A stretch of 39,677 nucleotides of DNA from JBOFLG01 sp051657745 (GCA_051657745.1 JBOFLG010000202.1:1-39677), one strand, 5' to 3'; positions 23,370 through 32,355 are shown, counted from the stretch's first letter. Program-made: numbers and translations. Notes: generated from the letters alone by a model not told the origin.

Positions 23370-23383
23370 ATCGGTGATTGGTG

Positions 23384-23472
23384 TGGTGTCCGAGGGGGGA
23401 CTTGAACCCCCATGCCCGATAAAGGGCACTAGCACCTCAAGCTAGCGCGTCTGCCAATTCCGCCACCCGGAC
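23384..23472 (-). tRNA. tRNA-Leu, anticodon GAG
   Basis: 89 nt including an encoded CCA. The acceptor stem GTCCGGG pairs with CTCGGAC (one G-U). The anticodon stem CTAGC/GCTAG encloses the loop TTGAGGT, anticodon GAG, reading CUC and CUU leucine codons. A long variable arm (tgccc ttta tcgggca) and the T-arm GGGGGTTCAAGTCCCCC confirm a class II tRNA. Confidence 0.95.
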
Positions 23473-23674
23473 GAGTGGTGCGTGAACAGCCGGGGAGGCC
23501 GTCCTGCGAGCGTGAATGCTACACGGTCGGCGTATCCGAGCCGAAATCGGAGAGCACGTGCCGACCCGCTCCGACCGGGGTCGTGGCCGGGCGCAGCGAG
23601 GGAGCGACCGGGCGCAGCGAGATACTCAACGCTCGACGGCGCCACACCGGCACTGACAGAAAGGCGATTCAGGC

Positions 23675-25123
23675 ATGGACGACACCACGGCCGACGGCGG
23701 CGGATTGATCCGGGGGCGCTTCACCGCGGCGATGTCCGACGTGATGGAACAGATCAACGCTTCCATCGGCGTCGACCGGCGCATGGCGATGCAGGACATT
23801 GACGGCTCACTCGCGCACGTCGCGATGCTCAGCGAGCAGGGCATCGTCTCGGCGGAGGACGCCAAGGCCATCTCCGACGGGCTCGAGGTGGTCCGCGGCG
23901 AGATCGCGGCCGGCTCGTTCATGTTCTCCGTCGAGCTCGAGGACATTCACATGAACATCGAGGCGCGCCTGCACGATCTCATCGGGCCGGCGGCTGGGCG
24001 GCTGCATACCGCGCGTAGCCGCAACGACCAGGTCGCCACGAGTTTCCGGCTCTGGATGCGCGACGCCACCGACCGCGCGATCGACCTGGTCGGACAGCTG
24101 ATCGAGGCCCTCGTCGAGGTGGCCAGTCAGAACACCGCGACGATCATGCCCGGCTACACGCACCTACAGAGTGCGCAGCCGGTGTCGTTCGGCCACCACC
24201 TCATGGCCTATGTCGAGATGTTCGGGCGCGACCACAGCAGGCTGCGCGACGCCCGCGAACGCATGAACGAGGCGCCGCTGGGCGCCGCAGCGCTGGCCGG
24301 CACATCGTTCCCGATCGATCGCGAGTTCACCGCCGACCGCCTCGGGTTCGCCGGGCCGATGCGCAACTCGCTCGACGCCGTCTCCGACCGCGACTTCGCG
24401 CTGGAGTACCTCGCGGCCGCGTCGATCAGCATGACGCACCTCTCCCGCCTCGCCGAGGAGATCGTGCTGTGGATGTCGCCGCAGTTCCGGTTCGTTGAAC
24501 TCTCCGATTCGTGGACCACTGGTTCGTCGATCATGCCGCAGAAGCGCAACCCCGACGCCGCCGAGCTGGTGCGCGGCAAGGTCGGGCGGGTCTACGGCTC
24601 GCTCGTCGGGCTCCTGACCGTGATGAAGGCGCTGCCGTTGACGTTCTCCAAGGACATGCAGGAGGACAAGGAACGCTCCTACGACGGCGCCGACACCTTC
24701 GAACTCTGCCTCGCGGCCATGATCGGCATGATCGGCGATCTGACGCCGCGAGCGGCGGCGATGCGGGCCGCGGCGGGGTCGGGCCACTCGACGGCCACCG
24801 ACCTGGCCGACTGGTTGGTGCGCGCGCTCGGGATGCCGTTCCGCGAGGCGCATCACATCACCGGCCGCCTGGTGCGGCTGGCCGACGATCAGGGCCGCGC
24901 CCTCGACGAACTGCCGCTCACCGAGATGCAGGGCGTTGACCAGCGCATCACCGGTGATGTTTTCACCGTGCTCGGTGTCGAGGACTCGGTGAACTCGCGT
25001 CGCAGCGTGGGCGGGACCTCGCCGGAGTGCGTGACTCGGGAGGTCGAGCAGTGGCGCACCCGCATCGCGAAGACTCAGGCAGCCCACACCGCACCAACCA
25101 CTGCTCCGCACCATCGGACGTAA
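23675..25123 (+). CDS. argH: Argininosuccinate lyase
   Basis: 482 residues. It cleaves argininosuccinate to arginine and fumarate in arginine synthesis. Family landmarks are TARSRNDQV (112-120), YTHLQSAQP (161-169) and the fumarase-superfamily signature GSSIMPQKRNP (283-293), whose Ser284/285 loop is catalytic. The C-terminal 15 residues (THTAPTTAPHHRT-like) are a non-conserved tail. No other arg gene is in the window, so it is separated from an arg operon. A weak gaaagg Shine-Dalgarno lies about 12 nt before the ATG. Arginine is also a substrate of the cyanophycin synthetase encoded 14 kb away. The preceding 200 bp holds only short direct repeats (gggcgcagcgag, twice). Confidence 0.96.
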   Translation: MDDTTADGGGLIRGRFTAAMSDVMEQINASIGVDRRMAMQDIDGSLAHVAMLSEQGIVSAEDAKAISDGLEVVRGEIAAGSFMFSVELEDIHMNIEARLHDLIGPAAGRLHTARSRNDQVATSFRLWMRDATDRAIDLVGQLIEALVEVASQNTATIMPGYTHLQSAQPVSFGHHLMAYVEMFGRDHSRLRDARERMNEAPLGAAALAGTSFPIDREFTADRLGFAGPMRNSLDAVSDRDFALEYLAAASISMTHLSRLAEEIVLWMSPQFRFVELSDSWTTGSSIMPQKRNPDAAELVRGKVGRVYGSLVGLLTVMKALPLTFSKDMQEDKERSYDGADTFELCLAAMIGMIGDLTPRAAAMRAAAGSGHSTATDLADWLVRALGMPFREAHHITGRLVRLADDQGRALDELPLTEMQGVDQRITGDVFTVLGVEDSVNSRRSVGGTSPECVTREVEQWRTRIAKTQAAHTAPTTAPHHRT

Positions 25124-25279
25124 CTGCCCGAGGCCATGGACACCCGCCAGTGGTCCCGCTCGTCCAATGCGTGGCGGTCCAGCGTGCGGCCGGCCACCCC
25201 GGCTGTCCGCCGGGAGAACGCGACCGGGTCGTCGGTGAGCGGCGCGGCCTGGGCTCCTCGGCACCTAGAGTGGCTGACC

Positions 25280-26602
25280 ATGACCGGCATCATTCGGCCC
25301 GAGGACGAGGTCGTCGACATCTGCCGCGACCTCATCCGCATCGACACCAGCAACTACGGTGACGGCTCCGGCCCGGGGGAGGCCGCAGCGGCCGCCTACG
25401 TGGCCGACTCGCTCCGCGAGGTGGGGCTCGAGCCGACCCTCTACGAATCAGATCCGGGGCGCACCACGGTGGTGGTCCGTCTGCCCGGCGCCGACCGCGA
25501 GCGGGGAGCCCTGTGCCTGCACGGCCATCTCGACGTCGTACCGGCCACCGCGGAGGACTGGTCAGTGCCTCCGTTCGCCGGGGAGGAGCGGGACGGCTGT
25601 ATCTGGGGCCGCGGTGCGGTGGACATGAAAGACATGGACGCGATGATTCTCGCCGTGCTGCGCGATCTTGCCCGCACCGGGATTGCGCCGCCGCGGGACC
25701 TGGTCGCGGTGTTCTTTGCGGACGAGGAGGCCGGCGGGGTCAAGGGCTCGCGGTTCATGGTTGAGCAGCACCCTGAGGTGTTCGAGGGGGTGACCGAGGC
25801 GATCAGCGAGGTCGGCGGGTACAGCGTCACGGTCACCGACGCGGCCGGCCAGGAACGGCGCACCTACCTGCTGCAGACGGCGGAGAAGGGCATCGCCTGG
25901 CTCCGGCTTACTGCGCATGGTCGGGCCGGGCATGGCTCCGTGCCGAACGACGAGAATGCGGTCGTGCGGCTCGCCGAGGCGATCGCCCGGATCGCCACGC
26001 ACACGTGGCCGCGCGAGTACATCCCGTCGGTGCGCACCCTCCTCGACGGGCTTGCCGAACTCACCGGCACCGGCTGGTCCGACGAGGACCTCGACGAATT
26101 GCTCGACCAGCTCGGCGGGGCGCAGGGTTTCGTGCGTGCCACGCTGCAGGACACGGCGAACGTCACCATGCTTGATGCCGGCTACAAGCACAACGTCATT
26201 CCGCAGCACGCCTCGGCCAACGTCGACTGTCGCTTCCTCCCCGGTCACGAGGATGCGCTGATGGCGACGATCCGCGACCTGGCCGGCGAGCACGTCGAGG
26301 TCGCGGTGCTGCACCGGGACATCGCGCTCGACACGCCGTTCGAGGGCGACCTGGTACAGGCGATGGTGGCAGCGTTGCGCGCGGAGGACCCGGATGCCGA
26401 GGTGCTGCCGTACTGCCTGTCCGGTGGCACCGACAACAAGGCGCTCTCGCTGCTCGGCATCCGGGGTTACGGGTTCGCGCCGCTGCGGCTGCCCGCCGAT
26501 CTCGACTTCGCCCCGATGTTCCACGGCGTCGATGAGCGCGTGCCGACGGACTCGTTGCGGTTCGGGGCGCGCGTGCTGCGCCGACTCGTCACGACCTGCT
26601 GA
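25280..26602 (+). CDS. M20 family metallopeptidase
   Basis: 440 residues. M20 enzymes hydrolyse di- or tripeptides, acyl-amino acids and similar amides with two zinc ions. Zinc-ligand motifs are HGHLDVVPA (His and Asp), WGRGAVDMKDM, and the catalytic ADEEAGG. A dimerisation (lid) domain follows (TAHGRAGHGSVPN). The C-terminal ligand His lies in APMFHGVDERVP. It is close to the actinobacterial group that includes Rv2522c; the physiological substrate is unknown. The ATG at 25280 follows TAGAGT (25266-25271) by 8 nt. The open frame upstream to 25136 is not conserved. Its 3' end overlaps the convergent DUF5703 gene by 14 nt. Confidence 0.9.
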   Translation: MTGIIRPEDEVVDICRDLIRIDTSNYGDGSGPGEAAAAAYVADSLREVGLEPTLYESDPGRTTVVVRLPGADRERGALCLHGHLDVVPATAEDWSVPPFAGEERDGCIWGRGAVDMKDMDAMILAVLRDLARTGIAPPRDLVAVFFADEEAGGVKGSRFMVEQHPEVFEGVTEAISEVGGYSVTVTDAAGQERRTYLLQTAEKGIAWLRLTAHGRAGHGSVPNDENAVVRLAEAIARIATHTWPREYIPSVRTLLDGLAELTGTGWSDEDLDELLDQLGGAQGFVRATLQDTANVTMLDAGYKHNVIPQHASANVDCRFLPGHEDALMATIRDLAGEHVEVAVLHRDIALDTPFEGDLVQAMVAALRAEDPDAEVLPYCLSGGTDNKALSLLGIRGYGFAPLRLPADLDFAPMFHGVDERVPTDSLRFGARVLRRLVTTC

Positions 26603-26804
26603 GCGGTGCACGCGGCCGAATGATCCGGCGCCGCAACCAGGCTCGAGTGAGACCGCCCAGGTAGGTGCGGGTTCGGGCCAACTCCCAGTGGCCGTACTCG
26701 GCGTGGTCGGTGAGCGCACGGCGGACCTCGTCGCGAGCGGTCTCGCGCCCGAACACCAGCACGAGGTACTCGTACTCCACCGCGGTTGCCACAGCCACCG
26801 GCAT
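26589..26804 (-). CDS. DUF5703 family protein
   Basis: 71 residues from the ATG at 26802-26804. The sequence EYEYLVLVFGRETARDEVRRALTDHAEYGHWELARTRTYLGG followed by RAWLRRRIIR matches the small actinobacterial DUF5703 family, whose function is unknown. It overlaps the 3' end of the M20 peptidase gene on the other strand and diverges from the acidic-protein gene over 31 bp, an arrangement common in related genomes. Neither a Shine-Dalgarno nor a TANNNT box at the usual distance is visible, so the start could be slightly different. Confidence 0.8.
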   Translation of the reverse strand: MPVAVATAVEYEYLVLVFGRETARDEVRRALTDHAEYGHWELARTRTYLGGLTRAWLRRRIIRPRAPLSRS

Positions 26805-26835
26805 ATTGTGCGTCAGGAGCGGTACGGTCTCCACT

Positions 26836-27255
26836 ATGAGCGCCGATCCTCGTGCCGCCCTCACCGTGCTGGTCACCGCCTTCGAACGGCACCTGGAGGC
26901 GAGCACTATCCGGCGTGGTGACGACGACCCCACTGTCATGGCGGCGTACGACGATCTCGCCGACGCGTTCGAGGAATACGACGGTGCGCTCTATGACGCG
27001 TACGGGGAGATGACCCCGCTCGACATCTACACCGGCGACGACGAGGGCGATGACGACGATGCACTGACCGATGACGAGGCGCCGGATGACGACGAGCCGG
27101 ATGACGACGAGGACCCCGTCGTCGGCGACGCCGACGACGTTGACGCCGATGACATCGCTGACGACGACATTGACGCCGACGGCATCTACGCCGGGCTCGA
27201 CGACGACATCGAGTACGACGACCCCGCGAGCGAGCCAGCCGGCGAGCGCCGCTGA
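26836..27255 (+). CDS. Highly acidic protein (often labelled 'primosomal protein')
   Basis: 139 residues. The N-terminal 65 or so are a conserved helical segment (RAALTVLVTAFERHLEAS, then YDDLADAFEEYDGALYDAYGEMTPLD). The rest is almost pure Asp/Glu (GDDEGDDDDALTDDEAPDDD and onward), likely disordered. Similar actinobacterial proteins carry a 'primosomal' label in databases, but no primosome motif is visible and I would not infer that role. TACGGT at 26823-26828 lies 7 nt before the ATG at 26836. It is divergent from DUF5703 and convergent with the aldo/keto reductase. Confidence 0.7.
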   Translation: MSADPRAALTVLVTAFERHLEASTIRRGDDDPTVMAAYDDLADAFEEYDGALYDAYGEMTPLDIYTGDDEGDDDDALTDDEAPDDDEPDDDEDPVVGDADDVDADDIADDDIDADGIYAGLDDDIEYDDPASEPAGERR

Positions 27256-27307
27256 CCTCCAGCGCACCGCACGCTGCGGCCAGTTCGACGCACGTCGGTG
27301 GACAGAG

Positions 27308-28252
27308 TCATCCGTGCGGGTCGGAGACCTCGTCGAGGGCGTGCACGATCTGTTCGGGCAGGGTCATGTCCCCGGCCTCCAGCAGTGCCGCAAGTTGACC
27401 GGGGGTGCGCGGACCGATGATTGGCGCGGCGACGCCGGGGCGGTCCCGGACCCACGCCAGCGCCACTGCGGCCTGGGTGGCGCCCAGCCCATCGGCGGCG
27501 GTGCGCAAGGCGTCGAGCACTCCTTGGGTGTGGTCGCCGACGTGCCGTCCGGTGAACCGGCTGAACTCCTCACTGGCCAGCCGGGAGTCGCCGGGGATGC
27601 CGGTGCGGTACCGGCCGGTCAGGGCGCCACGACCCAACGGTGACCACGGCAGCAGCCCGACTCCGAGCGCCGTTGCCGCCGAGACCAGTTCGCGTTCGGG
27701 GGTGCGGTCGACCAGGCTGTACTCGACCGAACTCGCGATCAGCGGCACCCCCGCAGCGCGGAGCAGCGCTGCGGTGTGCGCGGTCTGCCAGGCGAGGTGG
27801 TTGGAGACCCCGACATATCGCGCACGTCCTGACTCTGCCGCCCAGGTCAACGCGCTCACGGTCTCCTCAACCGGCGTATCCGGGTCCCAGGCGTGCGCGA
27901 GCCAGATGTCGATGTAGTCGGTACGCAGCCGACGGAGCGAGGCATCGAGTTGGTGCATCAGCGCCCGGCGGGAACAGTTGACGACCCGTTCGCCGGAGGA
28001 GCGGCTGACGCCTGACTTGGTCAGCAGCACGATCTCGTCCCGGTCGGCTCCGTCGAGAAAACTGCCCAGCAACTCCTCGGCGGCGCCGCCGGCGTACCCG
28101 TGGGCAGTGTCGACGAGCGTCCCTCCGGCGGCTCGGAACATGGTGAGCAGGTCGCGGGCATCCTCGGGTGACGTGCGGGTCCCCCAGGCCATTGTTCCGA
28201 GCGCGAGCCGGGACACGCTGAGGCCGGAGCCTCCGAGACGGCGGGTGAGCAT
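27308..28252 (-). CDS. Aldo/keto reductase
   Basis: 314-residue TIM-barrel NADPH oxidoreductase. The AKR tetrad is Asp48 and Tyr53 (DTAHGYAGGAAEE), Lys79 (LLTKSG) and His120 (WLAHAWDP). The NADPH site includes PIIGPRTPGQLAALLEA near the C-terminus. It resembles actinobacterial YajO/TAS-like enzymes; the carbonyl substrate is unknown. The ATG at 28250-28252 has TAGGGT (28260-28265 on the minus strand) 7 nt upstream, so the longer open frame is not the gene. It diverges from the F420-type oxidoreductase gene over 145 bp. Confidence 0.92.
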   Translation of the reverse strand: MLTRRLGGSGLSVSRLALGTMAWGTRTSPEDARDLLTMFRAAGGTLVDTAHGYAGGAAEELLGSFLDGADRDEIVLLTKSGVSRSSGERVVNCSRRALMHQLDASLRRLRTDYIDIWLAHAWDPDTPVEETVSALTWAAESGRARYVGVSNHLAWQTAHTAALLRAAGVPLIASSVEYSLVDRTPERELVSAATALGVGLLPWSPLGRGALTGRYRTGIPGDSRLASEEFSRFTGRHVGDHTQGVLDALRTAADGLGATQAAVALAWVRDRPGVAAPIIGPRTPGQLAALLEAGDMTLPEQIVHALDEVSDPHG

Positions 28253-28397
28253 GGCGGCGACCCTATCGCCGGGACGCCCACAGCCCCGCGGGCCCTGGTG
28301 CGGCGGCCAGCCGCGAGGTTCCGGCTGATCGGCGCCACGAGCGACGCCTGGCGTGGAACTGGGAGCGGCGGCATCCGGGCGCACTAGCCTGTGGCGC

Positions 28398-29453
28398 ATG
28401 CGTCTTGGACTCATCTGCGGGTATGCCGGAATGGGTCTCGGTGACGACACCCTCGACCTCGTGCGGGAGGCCGAGGGCCTCGGCTACGCGTCGGCCTGGG
28501 TGGCCGAGGCGTACGGCTCCGACGGCCCGACGGTGCTCGCCTGGCTTGCTGCGCAGACGTCATCCATTGGTCTGGGGGCCGGGATCATGCAGATCCCGGC
28601 ACGCACCCCGGCGATGACCGCGATGACCTCAGCGACCCTCGACACCTTGTCCGGCGGGCGTTTTCGCCTCGGCCTCGGGGTGTCCGGGCCGCAGGTCAGC
28701 GAAGGGTGGCATGGGGTGCGTTTCGGGTCGCCGCTGGCCCGCACCCGCGAGTACGTCGACGTGGTCCGGATGGCGCTGCGCCGCGACCCGGTGGTCTACT
28801 CCGGGCAGCACCACACCCTGCCCTTGCCCGACGGCCCGGGCAAGGCGCTCCGGCTCACCATCCGGCCGCCGCGTCCCGACCTGCCGATCTACCTCGCCGC
28901 GGTCGGGCCGCGCAACCTGCGGCTCGCCGGCGAGGTCGCGGACGGCTGGCTCGCGGTGTTTCTCTCGCCCGAGCACAGCGCCGACCAGTTCGCCGCGGTG
29001 CGGGAGGGGCGGGTCGCCACGGGCAAGGGCACGGATGACGACCCGCTCGCCGGGTTCGACACGGTGGCCACGGTGCCGGTCGTCGTGACCGACGACCTTG
29101 AGGCCGGCCGGGCCGCGGTGGCCGACTACACCGCCCTCTACCTGGGCGGCATGGGCAGTCGGGAGCAGAACTTCTACAACGCCCAGGCCCGGCGGATGGG
29201 TTTCGACGCCGACGCCGACCGCATCCAGGAGCTTTACCTGGCCGGGCGGCCGCGTGATGCGGCGGCTGCCGTGCCACTGGACCTGGTCGACGCCACCGCC
29301 CTGATCGGGCCACCCGAGCGGATCGCGGCCCGGCTCGGCCGGTACGCCGATGCCGGCGTGACCACCGTTGCGGTAGTTCCCTACGCGGCCACCGCGGCGG
29401 AACGTGCTGCCGTGCTCCGGGTGGTTGCCGATGCCCTGGCCGCCACGGCCTAG
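28398..29453 (+). CDS. LLM-class F420-dependent oxidoreductase
   Basis: 351 residues of the luciferase-like TIM barrel. Typical segments are MRLGLICGYAG, GYASAWVAEAYGSDGPTVLAWLAAQT, TSSIGLGAGIMQIPARTPAM, FRLGLGVSGPQVSEGWHGV and LPIYLAAVGPRNLRLAGEVADGW. This subgroup is found beside uppP and the mycothiol cluster in actinobacteria (position like Rv2137c-Rv2136c), but the substrate is unknown. The ATG at 28398 follows TAGCCT (28385-28390) by 7 nt. The TAG stop at 29451-29453 is also the first half of the uppP -10. Confidence 0.9.
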   Translation: MRLGLICGYAGMGLGDDTLDLVREAEGLGYASAWVAEAYGSDGPTVLAWLAAQTSSIGLGAGIMQIPARTPAMTAMTSATLDTLSGGRFRLGLGVSGPQVSEGWHGVRFGSPLARTREYVDVVRMALRRDPVVYSGQHHTLPLPDGPGKALRLTIRPPRPDLPIYLAAVGPRNLRLAGEVADGWLAVFLSPEHSADQFAAVREGRVATGKGTDDDPLAGFDTVATVPVVVTDDLEAGRAAVADYTALYLGGMGSREQNFYNAQARRMGFDADADRIQELYLAGRPRDAAAAVPLDLVDATALIGPPERIAARLGRYADAGVTTVAVVPYAATAAERAAVLRVVADALAATA

Positions 29454-29464
29454 GCTCTCGGCTC

Positions 29465-30328
29465 GTGCCCGTCGAGCTGACCTACGTCCAGGCCATCGTT
29501 CTCGGAGTTGTCGAGGGGCTCACCGAGTTCCTGCCGATCTCCTCGACGGGGCATCTCACCATCGCGTCGAAGTTGCTGGGCCTGCCGGTCGATGCGCCCG
29601 CGGTCACGGCGTACACCGCGATCATTCAGGTCGGCGCGATCGCGGCGACCTTCCTCTACTTCGCGCGCAAGATCGCCCGGTTGTTTCTGGCCTGGGTGCG
29701 CGGGCTGCGCTCGGAGCAGGCGCGGGCGGCATCCGACTACCGGCTGGCGTGGGCGGTGATCGTTGGTTCGCTCCCGGTGGGGGTGGTCGGGTTCGTCGGC
29801 CGTGAGGTCATTGCCGGGCCGTTGCGCAGCCTGTGGGTGGTGGCGGCGGCGCTGGTGCTGTGGAGCGCGGTCATCTGGTGGGCGGAGGCGCGGCACGACC
29901 GGCTCGAGGCTGCCGGCCAGCAGCGTGGCGAGGACTCGGTCACGCTGGCCGACGGCGTCGTTATCGGTGTCGTGCAGTGCTTCTCCCTGGTGCCGGGGGT
30001 GTCTCGGTCCGGGGCCACCATCTCGGCCGGCATCGCGCGCGGGCTCGATCGGGTCACGTCCACCGAACTGGCCTTCTTCATGGCGATCCCTGCGCTCACC
30101 GCGGCCGGGGTCTTTCAGCTCGCCGAGGAGTTTCACGAGGTGATCGCGCTCGGGGTGGGTCAGGTGCTGGTCGGCATCCTCGTCGCGTTCGTGACGGCCT
30201 ACGCATCGATCGCCTGGCTGCTGCGTTTCGTGGCGACCAATTCGCTGCGGCCCTTTGTCTGGTATCGGCTGGCGCTGGGTGCGGCGCTTGCCGTCGCGCT
30301 CGCCACCGGCTGGCTCGCCGCGACCTGA
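29465..30328 (+). CDS. uppP: Undecaprenyl-diphosphatase (bacitracin resistance type)
   Basis: 287-residue integral membrane protein that dephosphorylates C55-PP to recycle the lipid carrier of peptidoglycan and other wall polymers. The catalytic (E/Q)GLTEFLPISSTGHL motif is at about residues 17-31, and the second motif is PGVSRSGATISAGI. Six to eight hydrophobic helices are seen. The GTG at 29465 follows TAGGCT (29451-29456) by 8 nt, and that hexamer includes the previous gene's stop. It belongs to the conserved group uppP, phosphomutase-like protein, DUF3090, SCO1664 family, mshC. Confidence 0.96.
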   Translation: MPVELTYVQAIVLGVVEGLTEFLPISSTGHLTIASKLLGLPVDAPAVTAYTAIIQVGAIAATFLYFARKIARLFLAWVRGLRSEQARAASDYRLAWAVIVGSLPVGVVGFVGREVIAGPLRSLWVVAAALVLWSAVIWWAEARHDRLEAAGQQRGEDSVTLADGVVIGVVQCFSLVPGVSRSGATISAGIARGLDRVTSTELAFFMAIPALTAAGVFQLAEEFHEVIALGVGQVLVGILVAFVTAYASIAWLLRFVATNSLRPFVWYRLALGAALAVALATGWLAAT

Positions 30329-30358
30329 GCGCTCCGCTGCGTCCCTGCCACCTGCCTC

Positions 30359-30430
30359 TACTTTCCCGCCCGCACTCGAAACCTTCGTGTGTGCGTGGGT
30401 TCCGTTGTGCGGCGGACATGAAGTTCCCCA
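30359..30430. repeat. Decayed palindrome, type B copy 2
   Basis: Begins with actttcccgcccgc, identical to 18618-18631 in front of the perfect inverted repeat. An imperfect palindrome follows (gaaaccttcgtgtg against a right arm containing gacatgaagttccc). It lies between the convergent uppP and corA genes, again at gene 3' ends. The 145-bp gap holds no gene that I can see. Confidence 0.5.
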
Positions 30431-30473
30431 GGCACAGTGTGGCCTCGAGCAAACCGGCGTGAGGAGAGCTGAG

Positions 30474-31460
30474 CTACAGCCACCCGGACCGCTTGAACGC
30501 GCGATAGATGGCCCCGCACGCCGTGGCCATCACGAGAAGCACCACGAAATAGCCGTAGCGCCATCTCAGTTCGGGCATGGTGTCGAAGTTCATCCCGTAG
30601 ATGCCGGCCACCATGGTCGGCACCGCGGCGATCGCGACCCACGCCGAGATCTTGCGCATGTCGTTGTTTTGCCGCACCGCCAGCTGGGCGAGATGCGCTC
30701 CCAAGATGTCGGTCAGCAGCCGGTCGTAGCCTTCGATGTGGTCGATGACGCCGTGCAGGTGATCCGAGACGTCGCGCACCAACAACCGCAACTCACCGTC
30801 GGGTATCGGGCTGTGTGGCGAGATGTGCAACTGGTGCAATGGCGCCAGCAGTGGTTGTGATGCCCGGCGAAACTCGAGTACCTCGCGCTTGAGCCGATAG
30901 ATCCCGCCAGTGTCGACCGGGTTGTCGGAGAACACTTCGGCCTCGATGGTCTCGAGGTCGGCGGCGATCTCTTCATCGATCACCCGGTAGGTGTCAACCA
31001 CCTCATCGACCACGGCGTGCAGCACCGCTGCGGGCCCGTGCCCGAGTAGTTCGGCGTCGGACTCGAGCTGCCGCCGCACGTCATGCAGGCCACCTACCTC
31101 GCCCCGGCGCACCGTGACGAGGTAGTTGGCTCCGAGGAACAGCATCAGCTCGCCGGTCTCGATGTCGGAAGTCTCCTCGACGTAGCGCAGCGGCCGCAGC
31201 ACCACGAAGACCATGTCGTCGTAGACCTCCACCTTCGGGCGCTGGCGGCCGTTCACGGCATCCTCGACGGCGAGCGGATGGAGGCCGAGTTCTTCGTCGA
31301 CCGCGCTGAACTCGGCGGCCGTCGGGTCCTTCAGCCCGACCCACAGGAAGGAGCCGGCCTCGCCCCCATTCCGCAGCATCGCAAGTTCGTCGCTGAGGTC
31401 GCCGCAGGGGCGGCGCGTGCCGGCAGTGTAGACAGCGAGGTCGACGATCACGCGTGTCAT
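30474..31460 (-). CDS. corA: CorA family magnesium/cobalt transporter
   Basis: 328 residues. The N-terminal cytoplasmic domain (about 1-260) is rich in helices with VLRPLRYVEETSDIETGELMLF-type sequence. Two C-terminal helices follow, the first ending in the ion-selectivity signature YGMNFDTMPELRW. CorA forms a pentameric Mg2+ channel that can also pass Co2+ and Ni2+. The protein ends soon after the second helix with a basic tail (RAFKRSGWL), as usual. The start is ATG 31458-31460, with neither a TANNNT box at 6-8 nt nor a clear Shine-Dalgarno. It is divergent from the phosphomutase-like gene and close to the Co/Ni ECF operon. Confidence 0.95.
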   Translation of the reverse strand: MTRVIVDLAVYTAGTRRPCGDLSDELAMLRNGGEAGSFLWVGLKDPTAAEFSAVDEELGLHPLAVEDAVNGRQRPKVEVYDDMVFVVLRPLRYVEETSDIETGELMLFLGANYLVTVRRGEVGGLHDVRRQLESDAELLGHGPAAVLHAVVDEVVDTYRVIDEEIAADLETIEAEVFSDNPVDTGGIYRLKREVLEFRRASQPLLAPLHQLHISPHSPIPDGELRLLVRDVSDHLHGVIDHIEGYDRLLTDILGAHLAQLAVRQNNDMRKISAWVAIAAVPTMVAGIYGMNFDTMPELRWRYGYFVVLLVMATACGAIYRAFKRSGWL

Positions 31461-31555
31461 TGTGCGGCAGCGGCCATGGTCGGGCGTCGCGTGGCAGGTA
31501 CAGCGGGGAATCGCCTCGCGGGCTCCGGAGGGTGGGGCGCATAGGATCGTGACCC

Positions 31556-32248
31556 GTGGCCATCGTCCTGCTCGTCCGTCATGGTCATTCCACCGCCAAC
31601 GCCGACGGGGTGCTCGCCGGTTGGTCGGATGGAGTCGGCCTTACCGACACGGGGCGGGAGCAGGCCGAGAGGCTGTGCGTGCGGCTGGACGGGGTCATGG
31701 TGCGCCGGGTCGCTTCCAGCCCGCTGCAGCGGTGCCTCGAGACCGCCGCCCGCGCCACCCCTGGAGTTGCGGTCATGGTCGACGATGGCTTGGGGGAGTG
31801 CCGGTACGGGGCATGGACCGGCCGACGGCTCGCCGACGTCGCGACGGACCCGCTGTGGCGGGTGGTCCAGGACGACCCAGCCCAGGCGCGGTTCCCGGAT
31901 GACGACCGGTTCGCCGGGGAGTCGATGGCCGGGATGGCCGCTCGGGTGCTCGCGACGGTCCGCGCACATGATGCCGCGGTGGAGGCCGAGTATGGGCCAG
32001 CCGGAGTGTGGGTCGCGGTCAGCCATGGCGACCCGATCAAGGCCGTCGTCGCCGAGGCTGCGGGTGCCGGGCTGGCCGGTCTGCAGCGGGTACGGGTGGA
32101 TCCGGGCTCGGTGAGCGCGGTGCTGGTGAGCGGGGAGCGGATGATGCTGCTCGCCAGCAACACCGTCGATGGTGCGCTCGCCCGGCTGGTGGCAGTGCCC
32201 ACGGCACACCGCACGGGAGACTCGACGGTCGGGGGCGGCGCCGGCTGA
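31556..32248 (+). CDS. Histidine phosphatase family protein (MSMEG_4193/Rv2135c type)
   Basis: 230 residues. The phosphoglycerate-mutase-like motif is LLVRHGHSTAN (RHG at 8-10, with the phospho-accepting His9). The second His lies in VAVSHGDPIKAVVAEAAG, with an acidic GLGECRYGAWTG between. Family members near mshC and uppP are annotated as phosphomutases or phosphatases; the substrate is unknown. The GTG at 31556 follows TAGGAT (31542-31547) by 8 nt. In other actinobacteria DUF3090 follows directly. Here the ECF transporter operon lies between. Confidence 0.9.
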   Translation: MAIVLLVRHGHSTANADGVLAGWSDGVGLTDTGREQAERLCVRLDGVMVRRVASSPLQRCLETAARATPGVAVMVDDGLGECRYGAWTGRRLADVATDPLWRVVQDDPAQARFPDDDRFAGESMAGMAARVLATVRAHDAAVEAEYGPAGVWVAVSHGDPIKAVVAEAAGAGLAGLQRVRVDPGSVSAVLVSGERMMLLASNTVDGALARLVAVPTAHRTGDSTVGGGAG

Positions 32249-32303
32249 CCGCCGCATAGGGTTGCTGGCAGACAGCGTCTTCGCAGGAGCTCGGAGCCAC
32301 CCG

Positions 32304-32324
32304 ACCCCCGACCCCCGACCCCCG
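32304..32324. repeat. Short 7-bp tandem repeat in cbiM leader
   Basis: Three perfect copies of acccccg upstream of cbiM, with partial copies on either side. The 107-nt leader also holds TAGGGT at 32257-32262, a possible -10, and the AGGAG Shine-Dalgarno at 32346-32350. No cobalamin riboswitch is recognisable. Confidence 0.6.
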
Positions 32325-32355
32325 ACCGGCCGACATTACGACGTCAGGAGCAGCC

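Noticed and set aside
25124..25279. Possible small minus-strand gene between argH and the M20 gene
   Set aside because: A frame exists (containing RGAQAAPLTDDPVAFSRR) but lacks a convincing start, ribosome site or family match; the gap is only 156 bp.
32249..32355. Cobalamin or NiCo riboswitch before cbiM
   Set aside because: The 107-nt leader shows no B12-box or recognisable conserved helices. A structure search could revisit this, but nothing supports it by eye.
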